Below the pieces are notes generated by a model. That model was given only the letters and a program-made list of their open reading frames with translations. It ran no database searches and had not been told where the DNA came from. A stretch of DNA of 64,000 bases, from NCBI RefSeq assembly GCF_000162875.1, contig NZ_GG700630.1:82657-146656 (forward strand), given 5' to 3'. Made by a program: the position numbers and the translations under genes. Shown piece by piece: positions 34,525 to 42,845 of the stretch; positions within the stretch are counted from its first letter, which is position 1, and every line of letters begins with the position of its first letter. The stretch comes from Slackia exigua ATCC 700122 (GTDB taxonomy: Bacteria > Actinomycetota > Coriobacteriia > Coriobacteriales > Eggerthellaceae).

Positions 34525-36156
34525 ATGAGTGACTACACGCTCAACGGCATCCTCAATGCCGTTGCCGTTGCTGCGAAGACCCTCGACGGCCGTAAGGAAG
34601 AAGTCAACCGCCTCAACGTGTTCCCCGTCCCCGACGGCGACACGGGCACCAACATGTCCCTGACCCTCCAGATGGTCGTCACGAACCTCGCGAAGCTTCC
34701 GATCGGCGCGACGGGCGACGATATCTGCAAGGCCGTCACCACCGGCGCGCTCATGGGCGCCCGCGGCAATTCCGGCGTCATCACGTCGCAGATCCTGCGC
34801 GGCATCTGCGAAGGAGCCGCATCCCAGACCGAGCTGACCGCCTCGGCCGTCGACGCGGCGCTCGACCGTGCGCGCGAAGTCGCCTTCCAAGCCGTGCGCA
34901 AGCCGGTCGAAGGCACCATCCTCACCGTCATCAAGGATGCCGCAGCGGCGGCGCGCAAGGCCAAGAAGCGCAAGCTCGGCGTCGAAGAGGCGATGGAGGA
35001 AGTCGTCAAGGAGGCCTACGCGTCCGTCCAGCGCACACCCGATCTCCTTCCCGTGCTGAGGGAAAACGGCGTCGTGGATGCCGGCGGCTTCGGCCTGGCC
35101 ATCCTTCTCGATTCCTTCGTCGCGTCGCTCACGGGCAAGGAAGGCTTCACGGAAAGCGCCTTGGCGCTTTCGCGTCCGGCCCCGAAGGTCGAAATCGAGC
35201 AGATTAACGACTGGGATCCCGATTCGGCGTTCCGGTACTGCACCGAATTTCTCGTCCATTCCGACACCATCGACGTGGATGCCGCCAAGGATTTCCTCCC
35301 TACGATGGGAGATTGCGACCTCATGGTCGGCATGCATCCCAATTTCAAGGTGCATGTCCATTCCAACCGTCCCGACCAGGTCCTCGGTTGGTTCCTCACG
35401 CATGATGCCCAGATCTCCGAGGTCCATGTGCACAATATGGGCCTGCAAAGCGAAGAGCGCGAAGCCAAGATCGAAGCCGATGCCGCCGCGGCACGCAAGC
35501 CCTTGGGCGTCGTCGCCGTGGCTCCGGGCGCAGGCAACGCCAAGATCCTCGAGTCGCTCGGCGTGGACAAGGTCGTGTCCGGCGGGCAGACGATGAATCC
35601 CTCGACGGCCGATCTGCTCGAAGCCGTCAAGGGCGTGAATGCCGATGCGGTCATCATCCTGCCGAACAACAAGAACATCATCATGGCCGCCCAGGCCTGC
35701 TGCGATGTGTCCGAGAAGCCGTGCGGGCTCGTGCCCACGACGAGCGTTCCCCAGGCCTTCAGCGCCATGTTCGGATTCGATGCCGACGCCGCGCTCGAAG
35801 ACAACCTTTCGGCCATGGCCGATGCCTGCGCGGAGACCAAGACCGGAGAAGTCACGCATGCCATCAAGGATGCCAAGGACGCGCATGGCAATCCCATCAA
35901 GGACGGCGACGTGATCGGTATCGCCGACGGCTCGATCGAATCGGTCGGCACCGACGTCTCCGACGTCGTGCTGGCGCTCTTCAAGGTCATGGACGCGGAT
36001 GAAGCCGACACCGCCACCGTCCTCGCAGGCGAGGACTTCGCCGACGATGCCCTCGAGGCTCTGGTGGAACGTATCGAAGAGGCATATCCCGAGCTCGAGG
36101 TGGATTCCCAGCGCGGCGAACAGCCCCTGTACCCTGTCGTCTTCTCGCTCGAATAA
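34525..36156 (+). CDS. FakA/YloV-like DAK-domain kinase
   Basis: A 543-residue protein. The N-terminal DhaL-type nucleotide domain has NVFPVPDGDTGTNMSLTL and TTGALMGARGNSGVI, which bind ATP-Mg. The middle and C-terminal domains resemble those of fatty acid kinase FakA, which phosphorylates fatty acids held by FakB (DegV) proteins so that they can enter lipids through PlsX/PlsY. No FakB gene is in the window, but plsX is about 5 kb downstream. It lies 44 bases after the Asp23 gene and upstream of recG. Confidence 0.88.
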   Translation: MSDYTLNGILNAVAVAAKTLDGRKEEVNRLNVFPVPDGDTGTNMSLTLQMVVTNLAKLPIGATGDDICKAVTTGALMGARGNSGVITSQILRGICEGAASQTELTASAVDAALDRAREVAFQAVRKPVEGTILTVIKDAAAAARKAKKRKLGVEEAMEEVVKEAYASVQRTPDLLPVLRENGVVDAGGFGLAILLDSFVASLTGKEGFTESALALSRPAPKVEIEQINDWDPDSAFRYCTEFLVHSDTIDVDAAKDFLPTMGDCDLMVGMHPNFKVHVHSNRPDQVLGWFLTHDAQISEVHVHNMGLQSEEREAKIEADAAAARKPLGVVAVAPGAGNAKILESLGVDKVVSGGQTMNPSTADLLEAVKGVNADAVIILPNNKNIIMAAQACCDVSEKPCGLVPTTSVPQAFSAMFGFDADAALEDNLSAMADACAETKTGEVTHAIKDAKDAHGNPIKDGDVIGIADGSIESVGTDVSDVVLALFKVMDADEADTATVLAGEDFADDALEALVERIEEAYPELEVDSQRGEQPLYPVVFSLE

Positions 36157-36180
36157 GCCTACGTAGAGGAATGTCCCTGC

Positions 36181-38352
36181 ATGCAGGATCGCCTAGCCGC
36201 CACCCTCGCCTTCGATGCTTCGGTCTCTGCCTTGACCGGCGTCAGCTCGGGCAGGGCGGCGGCGTTCCTGCATCTCGGCATCGAAACGGTACGCGACCTG
36301 GTTCAGCATTATCCTCGACGCTACATTGATATGACCAGGCTCGACACGATCGAGCATGCGCCGCTCGGGGAAAGGGTCACGATCATCGGCGAGGTGCATG
36401 AGGTCGTGCTCAAGCGTCCGCGCCGCGATCTGAGCCTCGTCGAGGTCACCGTCGTCGACGGTACGGGAACGCTCATCGTCACCTTCTTCAAGCAGCCGTG
36501 GCTGCAACGCTCGATACGGCAGGGCATGCGCGTCGGCGTCTCGGGGGAGCTTGAATTCAATTACGGCTACAAGCGCATGAAGTCGCCCTTCCTCGACGTG
36601 ATCGACGAGGGCGGGCCGATGCTCGCCGGCTCCATCATTCCCGTGCACGGCGCGACGGAGAAGGTTTCGGCCGGCATCATGCGCAAGGTGATCCGAGCCG
36701 CGCTTGCGTCCATCCAGGGCTGCTTCGATCCGCTGCCGCTCAGGCTTCGCACGAGGTATCGCTTGATGAGCCGTGCCGCCGCGCTCGCGTCCATCCATTT
36801 CCCGCAGACGGCGGATGACATCGCGCAGGCCAAACGCAGGCTTGCCTACGAAGAACTGCTCCTGCTCGAGATGCACCTTCTCGCCTCGGCCCGCTCCTTC
36901 ACGCAGGGGAAAGCGGCCCATGTTCACGTCTTCGACGGACCGTTCAGCCGCGCGCTTTCCGCCGCGCTCCCGTTTTCCCTGACCGACGATCAGCTGCGCG
37001 CCGTCGCCGACATCCAAGGCCGCATGGCGACGGATTCGGCCATGTCGCATCTGCTGCTCGGCGACGTCGGCACCGGAAAGACCATCGTCGCAGCCTTCGC
37101 CGCCGCCGCTGCGGCCGATGCGCGCGCGCAGACGCTCATGATGGCGCCGACCGAGGTTCTGGCTTCCCAATACGCTCGCGCGCTCGGCCCTCTGTTCGAT
37201 GCGGCAGGAATCACGTGGGCGTTGCTTACGGGATCGACGCCCGACGCCGATCGTCGGGACATGCTCGCCCTCTTGGAAAGCGGGCACATCGACGTGCTCT
37301 TCGGCACGCATGCGCTCATCGAGCCCGACGTCGTCTGCCATGATTGCGGGCTCGTCATCGTCGACGAGCAGCAGCGTTTCGGCGTGCGGCAGCGCGCCGA
37401 TCTGCTCGCGAAGGGCGTTCTGCCCGACGCGCTCTATATGACGGCGACCCCCATTCCGCGCACGCTGGCGCTTGCGCTCTACGGCAATCTCTCGCTGTCA
37501 TACCTGAAGGATATGCCGGAAAACCGGCCGGGCCGTACGACGCACGTCCTCGGTTTTCGAGAGCGGGGCCGCGCCTACGATGCCGTGCGAGCAGCATGCG
37601 CGAAGGGAAGGCAGGCGTTCGTCATCTGCCCGCTCGTCGGCACGAAGCCGCCGCGAGACGAGGGAGCGCATCCTCGTCCTCGCGACGATGAGGCGGATAG
37701 GGAACCCTTCATCGATTCCTTCGACGACCTCCCCGAGAACAACGTGCGTGCGGCGGAGGCCGAAGCGGCGTTTCTCCAAGCCAAGGTCTTCAAGGAATTC
37801 CGCGTAGGGCTTCTGCACGGCAAGATGAAGCCCGCCGAGAAGGAAGAGGCCATGGCTCGCTTCAGAGAAGGGGGCATCGATGTGCTGGTCGCGACGACGG
37901 TCGTCGAGGTCGGCGTCGACGTGCCAAACGCGACCTGCATGGTCGTCGAGGACGCCGAACGCTTCGGGCTCTCGCAGCTCCATCAGCTGCGCGGCCGCGT
38001 GGGCCGTGGCGGCATGCGCGGCGAGGTCTATCTCGTCGCGGCGACGTCTTCTGACGAAGCGCTCGAGCGGCTCTCGGCGATGGAGGCGACCGACGACGGC
38101 TTCGAGCTCGCCGAACGGGATCTTGCTCTGCGCCGCGAAGGCGATATCCTCGGGAACCGGCAGCATGGGGCATCGGCTCTCAAGCTCGTGAACATCATGC
38201 GCGACGGGGCGCTCATCGAGGCGGCCCATGCCGATGCGGCCGAGCTCGCAGACGACGATTCCGAAGAAGGCAAGGCCGTCTCGGCGCTTCTGCTGCACGA
38301 GGCCGAAGTCGTGTTCGGTCCGGCGACGCCGGATGCGGTGCTAGGAGGTTGA
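36181..38352 (+). CDS. recG: ATP-dependent DNA helicase RecG
   Basis: A 723-residue branch-migration helicase. An N-terminal wedge/OB domain (VTVVDGTGTLIVTFF) is followed by LLLGDVGTGKTIVA (Walker A), DEQQRFGVRQR (motif II), TATPIPRTLAL, and the C-terminal QLRGRVGRGG and ERDLALRREGDILGNRQHG. The last is the RecG-specific hairpin region. It is about 30 residues longer than E. coli RecG, owing to an acidic insert near residue 500. It rescues stalled forks and processes Holliday junctions. Confidence 0.97.
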   Translation: MQDRLAATLAFDASVSALTGVSSGRAAAFLHLGIETVRDLVQHYPRRYIDMTRLDTIEHAPLGERVTIIGEVHEVVLKRPRRDLSLVEVTVVDGTGTLIVTFFKQPWLQRSIRQGMRVGVSGELEFNYGYKRMKSPFLDVIDEGGPMLAGSIIPVHGATEKVSAGIMRKVIRAALASIQGCFDPLPLRLRTRYRLMSRAAALASIHFPQTADDIAQAKRRLAYEELLLLEMHLLASARSFTQGKAAHVHVFDGPFSRALSAALPFSLTDDQLRAVADIQGRMATDSAMSHLLLGDVGTGKTIVAAFAAAAAADARAQTLMMAPTEVLASQYARALGPLFDAAGITWALLTGSTPDADRRDMLALLESGHIDVLFGTHALIEPDVVCHDCGLVIVDEQQRFGVRQRADLLAKGVLPDALYMTATPIPRTLALALYGNLSLSYLKDMPENRPGRTTHVLGFRERGRAYDAVRAACAKGRQAFVICPLVGTKPPRDEGAHPRPRDDEADREPFIDSFDDLPENNVRAAEAEAAFLQAKVFKEFRVGLLHGKMKPAEKEEAMARFREGGIDVLVATTVVEVGVDVPNATCMVVEDAERFGLSQLHQLRGRVGRGGMRGEVYLVAATSSDEALERLSAMEATDDGFELAERDLALRREGDILGNRQHGASALKLVNIMRDGALIEAAHADAAELADDDSEEGKAVSALLLHEAEVVFGPATPDAVLGG

Positions 38353-38355
38353 CAT

Positions 38356-38967
38356 ATGATGAGGGTTATCGCCGGCGAGTTTCGCGGACGCAGGATCACG
38401 GCTCCTGAGGGCCTGGATACGCGTCCGACGGCCGACCGGGTGAAGGAATCCATGATGAGCGCGCTCGTATCGGCGACGGGCGGCTTCGAGGGGACATGCG
38501 TCCTGGACGCCTTCGCCGGAAGCGGCGCCTTAGGCATCGAGTGCCTTTCTCGGGGCGCCGATCTGGCCGTGTTCTTCGATTCGTCGCGCGATGCGCGCGC
38601 GGCCGTCGAGGCGAATCTGAAATCCATGGGCATCGACGCCGGGCGAGGCCGGCTTGTGACATGCGATGTCCTGAAGCGTCCGCCCGTCTCGCCATGCCGC
38701 CCGTTCGACGTCGTGCTGCTCGACCCGCCCTATGCGATGCCCGCAGCCGAGGTATTCGACCTCGTACGACGCCTTGCCGCGGCGCGCGCGCTTACCGCCG
38801 ACGCCGTCGTGTGCTACGAGCACGGCGCATCGCTCGATTTCGATGCGGAGGCGGCGTCTGCGGGCCTGGCCGTCGACGTTCGGTCGCGCAAACGCATGCG
38901 CGACGTGGCCTACGACATATTCACGCTGCGCGACGGCGCGGCATCGAAAAAGGGGGGACTGACATGA
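38356..38967 (+). CDS. rsmD: 16S rRNA (guanine-N2) methyltransferase RsmD
   Basis: A 203-residue SAM methyltransferase. It shows RVIAGEFRGRRITAP at the N-terminus, VLDAFAGSGALGIECLSRGA as the SAM site, and the catalytic VLLDPPYAM motif. It modifies G966 of 16S rRNA in E. coli numbering. GGAGG lies 7 bases before the first ATG. It overlaps coaD by ATGA, the normal rsmD-coaD pairing. Confidence 0.95.
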   Translation: MMRVIAGEFRGRRITAPEGLDTRPTADRVKESMMSALVSATGGFEGTCVLDAFAGSGALGIECLSRGADLAVFFDSSRDARAAVEANLKSMGIDAGRGRLVTCDVLKRPPVSPCRPFDVVLLDPPYAMPAAEVFDLVRRLAAARALTADAVVCYEHGASLDFDAEAASAGLAVDVRSRKRMRDVAYDIFTLRDGAASKKGGLT

Positions 38968-39443
38968 AACGAGCGCTCGTTCCGGGAACGTTCGATCCGA
39001 TCACCAACGGCCACCTCGATGTCATCGAACGCACGGCCGGCATCTTCGACGAAGTCGTCGTCGGCGTGGCCGCATCCGCGAAGAAGCGTCCCATCTTCAC
39101 ATTGGAAGAGCGCGTCGCCCTCGTCCAGGAGTCGACGGCCTGCCTCGAAAACGTCACGGCCGTCGGCTTCGACGACCTTCTTGTCAATTTCGCACGTCAA
39201 GCAGGTGCCACGGTCGTCGTCAAGGGTCTGCGCGCGACGACCGACTTCGAATACGAATTCCAGATGTCGGCCATCAATTTCAAGCTCGACGGCGATGTCG
39301 ACACCATGTTCATCATGTCGTCGCCTGACAAGATGCATCTGTCCAGCTCCATCGTGCGCGAGCTCATGCAGTTCCATGGCGACATCTCGTCCATGGTGCC
39401 TCCCTGCGCCGAGCGCGCGTTGAAGGAAAAGTTTTCGTGCTAG
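38964..39443 (+). CDS. coaD: Phosphopantetheine adenylyltransferase
   Basis: A 159-residue enzyme of CoA synthesis that transfers AMP from ATP to 4'-phosphopantetheine. The GTFDPITNGHLDVIERT nucleotidyl-transferase motif and the C-terminal SSSIVRELMQFHGD are intact, with GLRATTDFEYEFQM in between. The start overlaps the rsmD stop, as coaD usually follows rsmD. Confidence 0.97.
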   Translation: MKRALVPGTFDPITNGHLDVIERTAGIFDEVVVGVAASAKKRPIFTLEERVALVQESTACLENVTAVGFDDLLVNFARQAGATVVVKGLRATTDFEYEFQMSAINFKLDGDVDTMFIMSSPDKMHLSSSIVRELMQFHGDISSMVPPCAERALKEKFSC

Positions 39444-39551
39444 AATGCCAAGAAGTATTTTCTATGCACCGGGATATCGGCTCCACGCGCGTTCGCACAT
39501 CGGGTACCATATGCTGCGGATTTGCATGCAGAGCATCTAGGAAGGGAAGAC

Positions 39552-40019
39552 ATGGACGAAACGGGAGTATTGGGGCTCATCGAGGAGCTTTCCATCCTTC
39601 TTGAGGACTCGAAGCCGGTCTTCGGCAAGAACAATCTCCGTCAGGTCGACATCAACCAGGCCTTCGAGATCATGGATGAGATTCGCGAAACCTTCCCCGG
39701 GGAATTCGCCCAGGCCCGCCAGATCGTGCGCGAGCGTCAGAGCCTTCTGGACGATGCCGATGCCGAAAGCGCGCGTCTCATCGACGATGCCCGCAGCCAG
39801 GCCATGACGATCGCCTCCGAACAGGAAATCGTTCGCATCGCCCAGCAGCAGGCCGATACCATTATGGCGGATGCCCGCGAGCTCGAGCGCCAGACGCGCG
39901 CCGGGGCGGAAGATTACGCCGACGAAGTGCTCGGCCACGTCGAATCCAGCCTAGATTCGCTGATCACGAGCGTTCGCCGCAGCCGCGACCGTCTCAACAA
40001 CCAGAGCGTCCAACGATGA
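39552..40019 (+). CDS. Coiled-coil protein resembling ATPase b-subunit/DivIVA
   Basis: A 155-residue protein, almost entirely charged helix (ETFPGEFAQARQIVRERQ, ADTIMADARELERQTR). It has an N-terminal segment MDETGVLGLIEELSILLED but no transmembrane helix, which argues against a true ATP synthase b subunit. It is likely a DivIVA- or b-like scaffold. It overlaps the DUF177 gene by ATGA and lies between coaD and the lipid/ribosome genes. The function is not known to me. Confidence 0.75.
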   Translation: MDETGVLGLIEELSILLEDSKPVFGKNNLRQVDINQAFEIMDEIRETFPGEFAQARQIVRERQSLLDDADAESARLIDDARSQAMTIASEQEIVRIAQQQADTIMADARELERQTRAGAEDYADEVLGHVESSLDSLITSVRRSRDRLNNQSVQR

Positions 40020-40564
40020 GGAACGGCCTGTCCATCGAATTGCCTTCGACGCTCTTCGCCACCGCGGAGAGCGTTCCCTTTTCAGGCGCCTACGATGTCG
40101 GCATCCTTGCATCGGGTTCGGACGAATACCGGGCCGACGCCCCCTTCGCCTGGAACGTGCGCGTCACGAACGTCGGAGGGGCCATGCTCGTCGAGGGCAC
40201 GGTCGCAGGCAGCCTGACCACGCGCTGCAGCCGCTGCCTCGCCGATGTCCCCATCGATGTTTCGGGCGACGTCGAGGGGTATTTCATCATTCCCGGCAAG
40301 GGCACGGCGCCCGACGGCATGGAGGCCGACGAGTTCGACGTCCTGCCCAGCGATCACGTCATCGATCTCGAACCTCTGCTCAATGCCGCGGTCTTGCTCG
40401 AGACGCCGCTTATGCCGCTGTGCAGACCCGAGTGCCTCGGGCTCTGTCCGACCTGCGGCGCGAATCTCAACGACGGTCCCTGCGGCTGCGCGCCGGGCTC
40501 CGCGGAACCTTTCAGGGAGAATCCGTTCGCGGTTTTGAAAAACCTTGATTTAGGTGTGGAGTAG
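40016..40564 (+). CDS. DUF177 / YceD-family protein
   Basis: A 182-residue protein of the YceD (DUF177) family, which is found before rpmF in most bacteria. It shows TTRCSRCLADVPIDV and, near the end, ECLGLCPTCGANLNDGPC, the zinc-binding CxxC pairs of the family. It is linked to large-subunit rRNA accumulation in some organisms. The start overlaps the previous stop by ATGA. Confidence 0.92.
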   Translation: MRNGLSIELPSTLFATAESVPFSGAYDVGILASGSDEYRADAPFAWNVRVTNVGGAMLVEGTVAGSLTTRCSRCLADVPIDVSGDVEGYFIIPGKGTAPDGMEADEFDVLPSDHVIDLEPLLNAAVLLETPLMPLCRPECLGLCPTCGANLNDGPCGCAPGSAEPFRENPFAVLKNLDLGVE

Positions 40565-40565
40565 C

Positions 40566-40594
40566 CTTGCGAGGTGGCGTTTCCTTTGATAGCA
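40566..40594 (+). promoter_or_regulatory. Candidate promoter of rpmF-plsX
   Basis: TTGCGA and TAGCAT are spaced by 17 bases just after the DUF177 stop codon, about 70 bases before rpmF. Confidence 0.4.
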
Positions 40595-40666
40595 TATCTC
40601 GTCGCGTGATTTCGTAGTGAATGTTCGGCCGGTGGTTCGGCCGGCTGGATAAGGAGATGGAGAACC

Positions 40667-40846
40667 ATGGCAGTCCCTAAGCGTAAAACCGGTCGTGCCC
40701 GCACCCATTCGCGTCGCAGCGCCAACGACGTCGTTCCTATGCCCGCTCGTTCCACCTGCCCGCAGTGCGGCGCCGTCAAGCTTCCTCACCGCGTGTGCGG
40801 CAACTGCGGCTACTACAACAAGCGTGAGGTCATCGAAGTCGAGTAG
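40667..40846 (+). CDS. rpmF: 50S ribosomal protein L32
   Basis: A 59-residue ribosomal protein. It begins MAVPKRKTGRARTHSRRSAN and has a zinc ribbon CPQCGAVKLPHRVCGNCGYY with all four cysteines. GGAGATGG lies before the ATG. Location and neighbours (DUF177 before, plsX after) are the usual ones for L32. Confidence 0.98.
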   Translation: MAVPKRKTGRARTHSRRSANDVVPMPARSTCPQCGAVKLPHRVCGNCGYYNKREVIEVE

Positions 40847-40871
40847 CCTCGCCTTGGAACCGAACGCCTTG

Positions 40872-40897
40872 AATTGCCGGCTTTAGGGTCGGCAATT
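40872..40897 (+). other. Short stem-loop between rpmF and plsX
   Basis: AATTGCCG and CGGCAATT form an 8-bp perfect stem with a 10-base loop. No T-run follows. It may be an attenuator or processing site that sets the ratio of L32 to PlsX. Confidence 0.35.
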
Positions 40898-40918
40898 TGC
40901 GTATAGAGAGGTAGTGCA

Positions 40919-41905
40919 ATGAGCAGCATCGTCATCAGCGTCGATGCCATGGGCGGAGACGATGCCCCGGGCGTCGTGCTCGAGGGAGTGGCCGAAGCGC
41001 TTGCCGCCGATACCGACCTCGAGGTCGTCCTGGTCGGCCCCGAAGACGTCGTCGAGGATTTCTGCCGCACGCACGACCGGTGCGAGCCCTGCGTGGCCAC
41101 CGAGGTCATCGGCATGGGTGAGCATCCTGCGAACGCCGTGCGGGTCAAAAAGGATTCGTCGATCGTCGTAGGATGCCGTCTCGTCAAGGAAGGCCGCGCC
41201 GACGGGTTCTTCTCGGCAGGCTCGACGGGCGCCTGCCTCGCGGCGGCCGTGCGCGTCATCGGACGCATCAAGGGCGTGCGCCGTCCGGCGCTCACCACCA
41301 TCATTCCGTCCCCTGAAAAGCCCGTCGTCATGGCGGATGTCGGGGCGAATGCCGATTGCAAGCCCGAATATCTCGTGCAATTCGCTCAGATGGCCGTCAT
41401 ATACGCGCGCCGCATCATCCATATCGCCGACCCTCGGGTCGCGCTGCTCAACATCGGCTCCGAGCCGACCAAGGGCTCCCAGTTCTATCAGGAAACCCAT
41501 GGGCTTCTGCGCGCCCAGGTGCCCGAATTCGCCGGCAACGGAGAAGGAAACGATATCATCCCCGGCGCCTACGACGTGTTCGTCTGCGACGGATTCACCG
41601 GCAACGTCGCGCTCAAGACCATCGAGGGGACATCGAAGCAGCTGTTCAAAAGCCTTAAAGGCGTCATGACCGCAAATCCCCTGAATGCTCTCGCCGCCGC
41701 CGTCCTGAAAGGGTCGCTGCGCGGTTTCGCATCCCGGCTCAGCGCGGATACCTACGGCGGCGCGCCCCTGCTCGGCGTGCGCGGCGCAGTGATCGTCGGC
41801 CATGGCTCGAGCAGCCCGCTCGCGATCAAGAACGGCATCCTCACCACGGCGGCCTGCGTGCGCGAAGACGTCTGCGGGCTCATCGAGAAAGCGGTGCAGG
41901 CATGA
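40919..41905 (+). CDS. plsX: Phosphate acyltransferase PlsX
   Basis: A 328-residue enzyme converting acyl-ACP to acyl-phosphate for phospholipid synthesis. It shows VDAMGGDDAPGVVLEG at the start, GFFSAGSTGACLAAAVR, DVGANADCKPEYLVQFA, and VCDGFTGNVALKTIEG. These are the PlsX hallmarks. AGAGAGG precedes the ATG. It overlaps rnc by ATGA. Confidence 0.97.
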   Translation: MSSIVISVDAMGGDDAPGVVLEGVAEALAADTDLEVVLVGPEDVVEDFCRTHDRCEPCVATEVIGMGEHPANAVRVKKDSSIVVGCRLVKEGRADGFFSAGSTGACLAAAVRVIGRIKGVRRPALTTIIPSPEKPVVMADVGANADCKPEYLVQFAQMAVIYARRIIHIADPRVALLNIGSEPTKGSQFYQETHGLLRAQVPEFAGNGEGNDIIPGAYDVFVCDGFTGNVALKTIEGTSKQLFKSLKGVMTANPLNALAAAVLKGSLRGFASRLSADTYGGAPLLGVRGAVIVGHGSSSPLAIKNGILTTAACVREDVCGLIEKAVQA

Positions 41906-42840
41906 GCCATACCCCCGAGCAATCGGCCAAGCTCGATTTGGCGCAGCACGTGATCGGCGTTGCATTCGACGATATCGACATCCTCCTCGCTGCCATCACC
42001 CATCCTTCCGCCACCGAGGGCAAGCCGGTCAAGTTCTCATACGAACGCCTGGAATTCCTCGGCGACAGCATTCTGGGAGCCATCGTCGCGAACGAGGCCT
42101 TTCACGCGTATCCTGAAATCGACGAAGGCGGGCTGACCCGCATCAAGGTCGCGCTCGTTTCAGGCTCCAGCCTGTCCGATGTCGCCGCCAAGCTCGGGTT
42201 CGCCGACATCATCGTCTTCGGGTCCTCCGAGCGCGGCACGGGACGTCGCGGCCTGCATTCCGCGCTCGAAAACGTCTACGAGGCCCTCGTCGCCGCGCTT
42301 TTCCTCGACAAGGGCATGGACGGCGCGCGGGATTTCGTGCGCCGCACGCTCATCCCGCGCATGGATATCGAGATGGCGCGCGAACCCGAGAATCCCAAGA
42401 GCGCGCTTCAGGAAAAGCTTCAGGAAGAAGGCATCACGCCTACCTACAAGCTGGTCGAGACGCAGGGTCCGCCGCACGACCGCACGTTCGTGTCCCAGGT
42501 GTTCGCCGGTCTGACCGCGCTCGCGCAAGGCATCGGGCGCACGAAGAAGGAATCGGAAAGCCAGGCCGCCAAGGCGGCGCTCGATATGATCGACGCCGAC
42601 GGCGCCCAGGCGCCGGACGCGCGCGCCATGAAAGAGCTCCAGAAGGCAGAGGCGAAGCGTGCCCAGGCCAAGGCGAAGGAGGAGCAGCGTCGCGCCAAGG
42701 AGGAGGCGAAGCGCCAGCGTGCCGAGGCCCGCAAAGGAAAGGACGCATCGTTTTTCGGTTGGCCTCTCAAGCCGGCCGAACCGCGCGAGCTTCCTGCGGC
42801 GGCCGATGACGAGGCATCGCCTGCCGACAAGGAGCTCTGA
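41902..42840 (+). CDS. rnc: Ribonuclease III with basic C-terminal extension
   Basis: A 312-residue dsRNA endonuclease. The signature ERLEFLGDSILG, the second acidic cluster ENVYEALVAALFLDKG and a dsRNA-binding domain (PKSALQEKLQEEGITPTY, TKKESESQAAKAALDMI) are complete by about residue 235. The last 75 residues are an extra Lys/Arg/Glu/Ala-rich helix (EAKRAQAKAKEEQRRAKEEA) ending in an acidic tail, beyond the roughly 225-residue size of most RNase III. It processes rRNA precursors. Confidence 0.97.
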   Translation: MSHTPEQSAKLDLAQHVIGVAFDDIDILLAAITHPSATEGKPVKFSYERLEFLGDSILGAIVANEAFHAYPEIDEGGLTRIKVALVSGSSLSDVAAKLGFADIIVFGSSERGTGRRGLHSALENVYEALVAALFLDKGMDGARDFVRRTLIPRMDIEMAREPENPKSALQEKLQEEGITPTYKLVETQGPPHDRTFVSQVFAGLTALAQGIGRTKKESESQAAKAALDMIDADGAQAPDARAMKELQKAEAKRAQAKAKEEQRRAKEEAKRQRAEARKGKDASFFGWPLKPAEPRELPAAADDEASPADKEL

Positions 42841-42845
42841 GCCCC

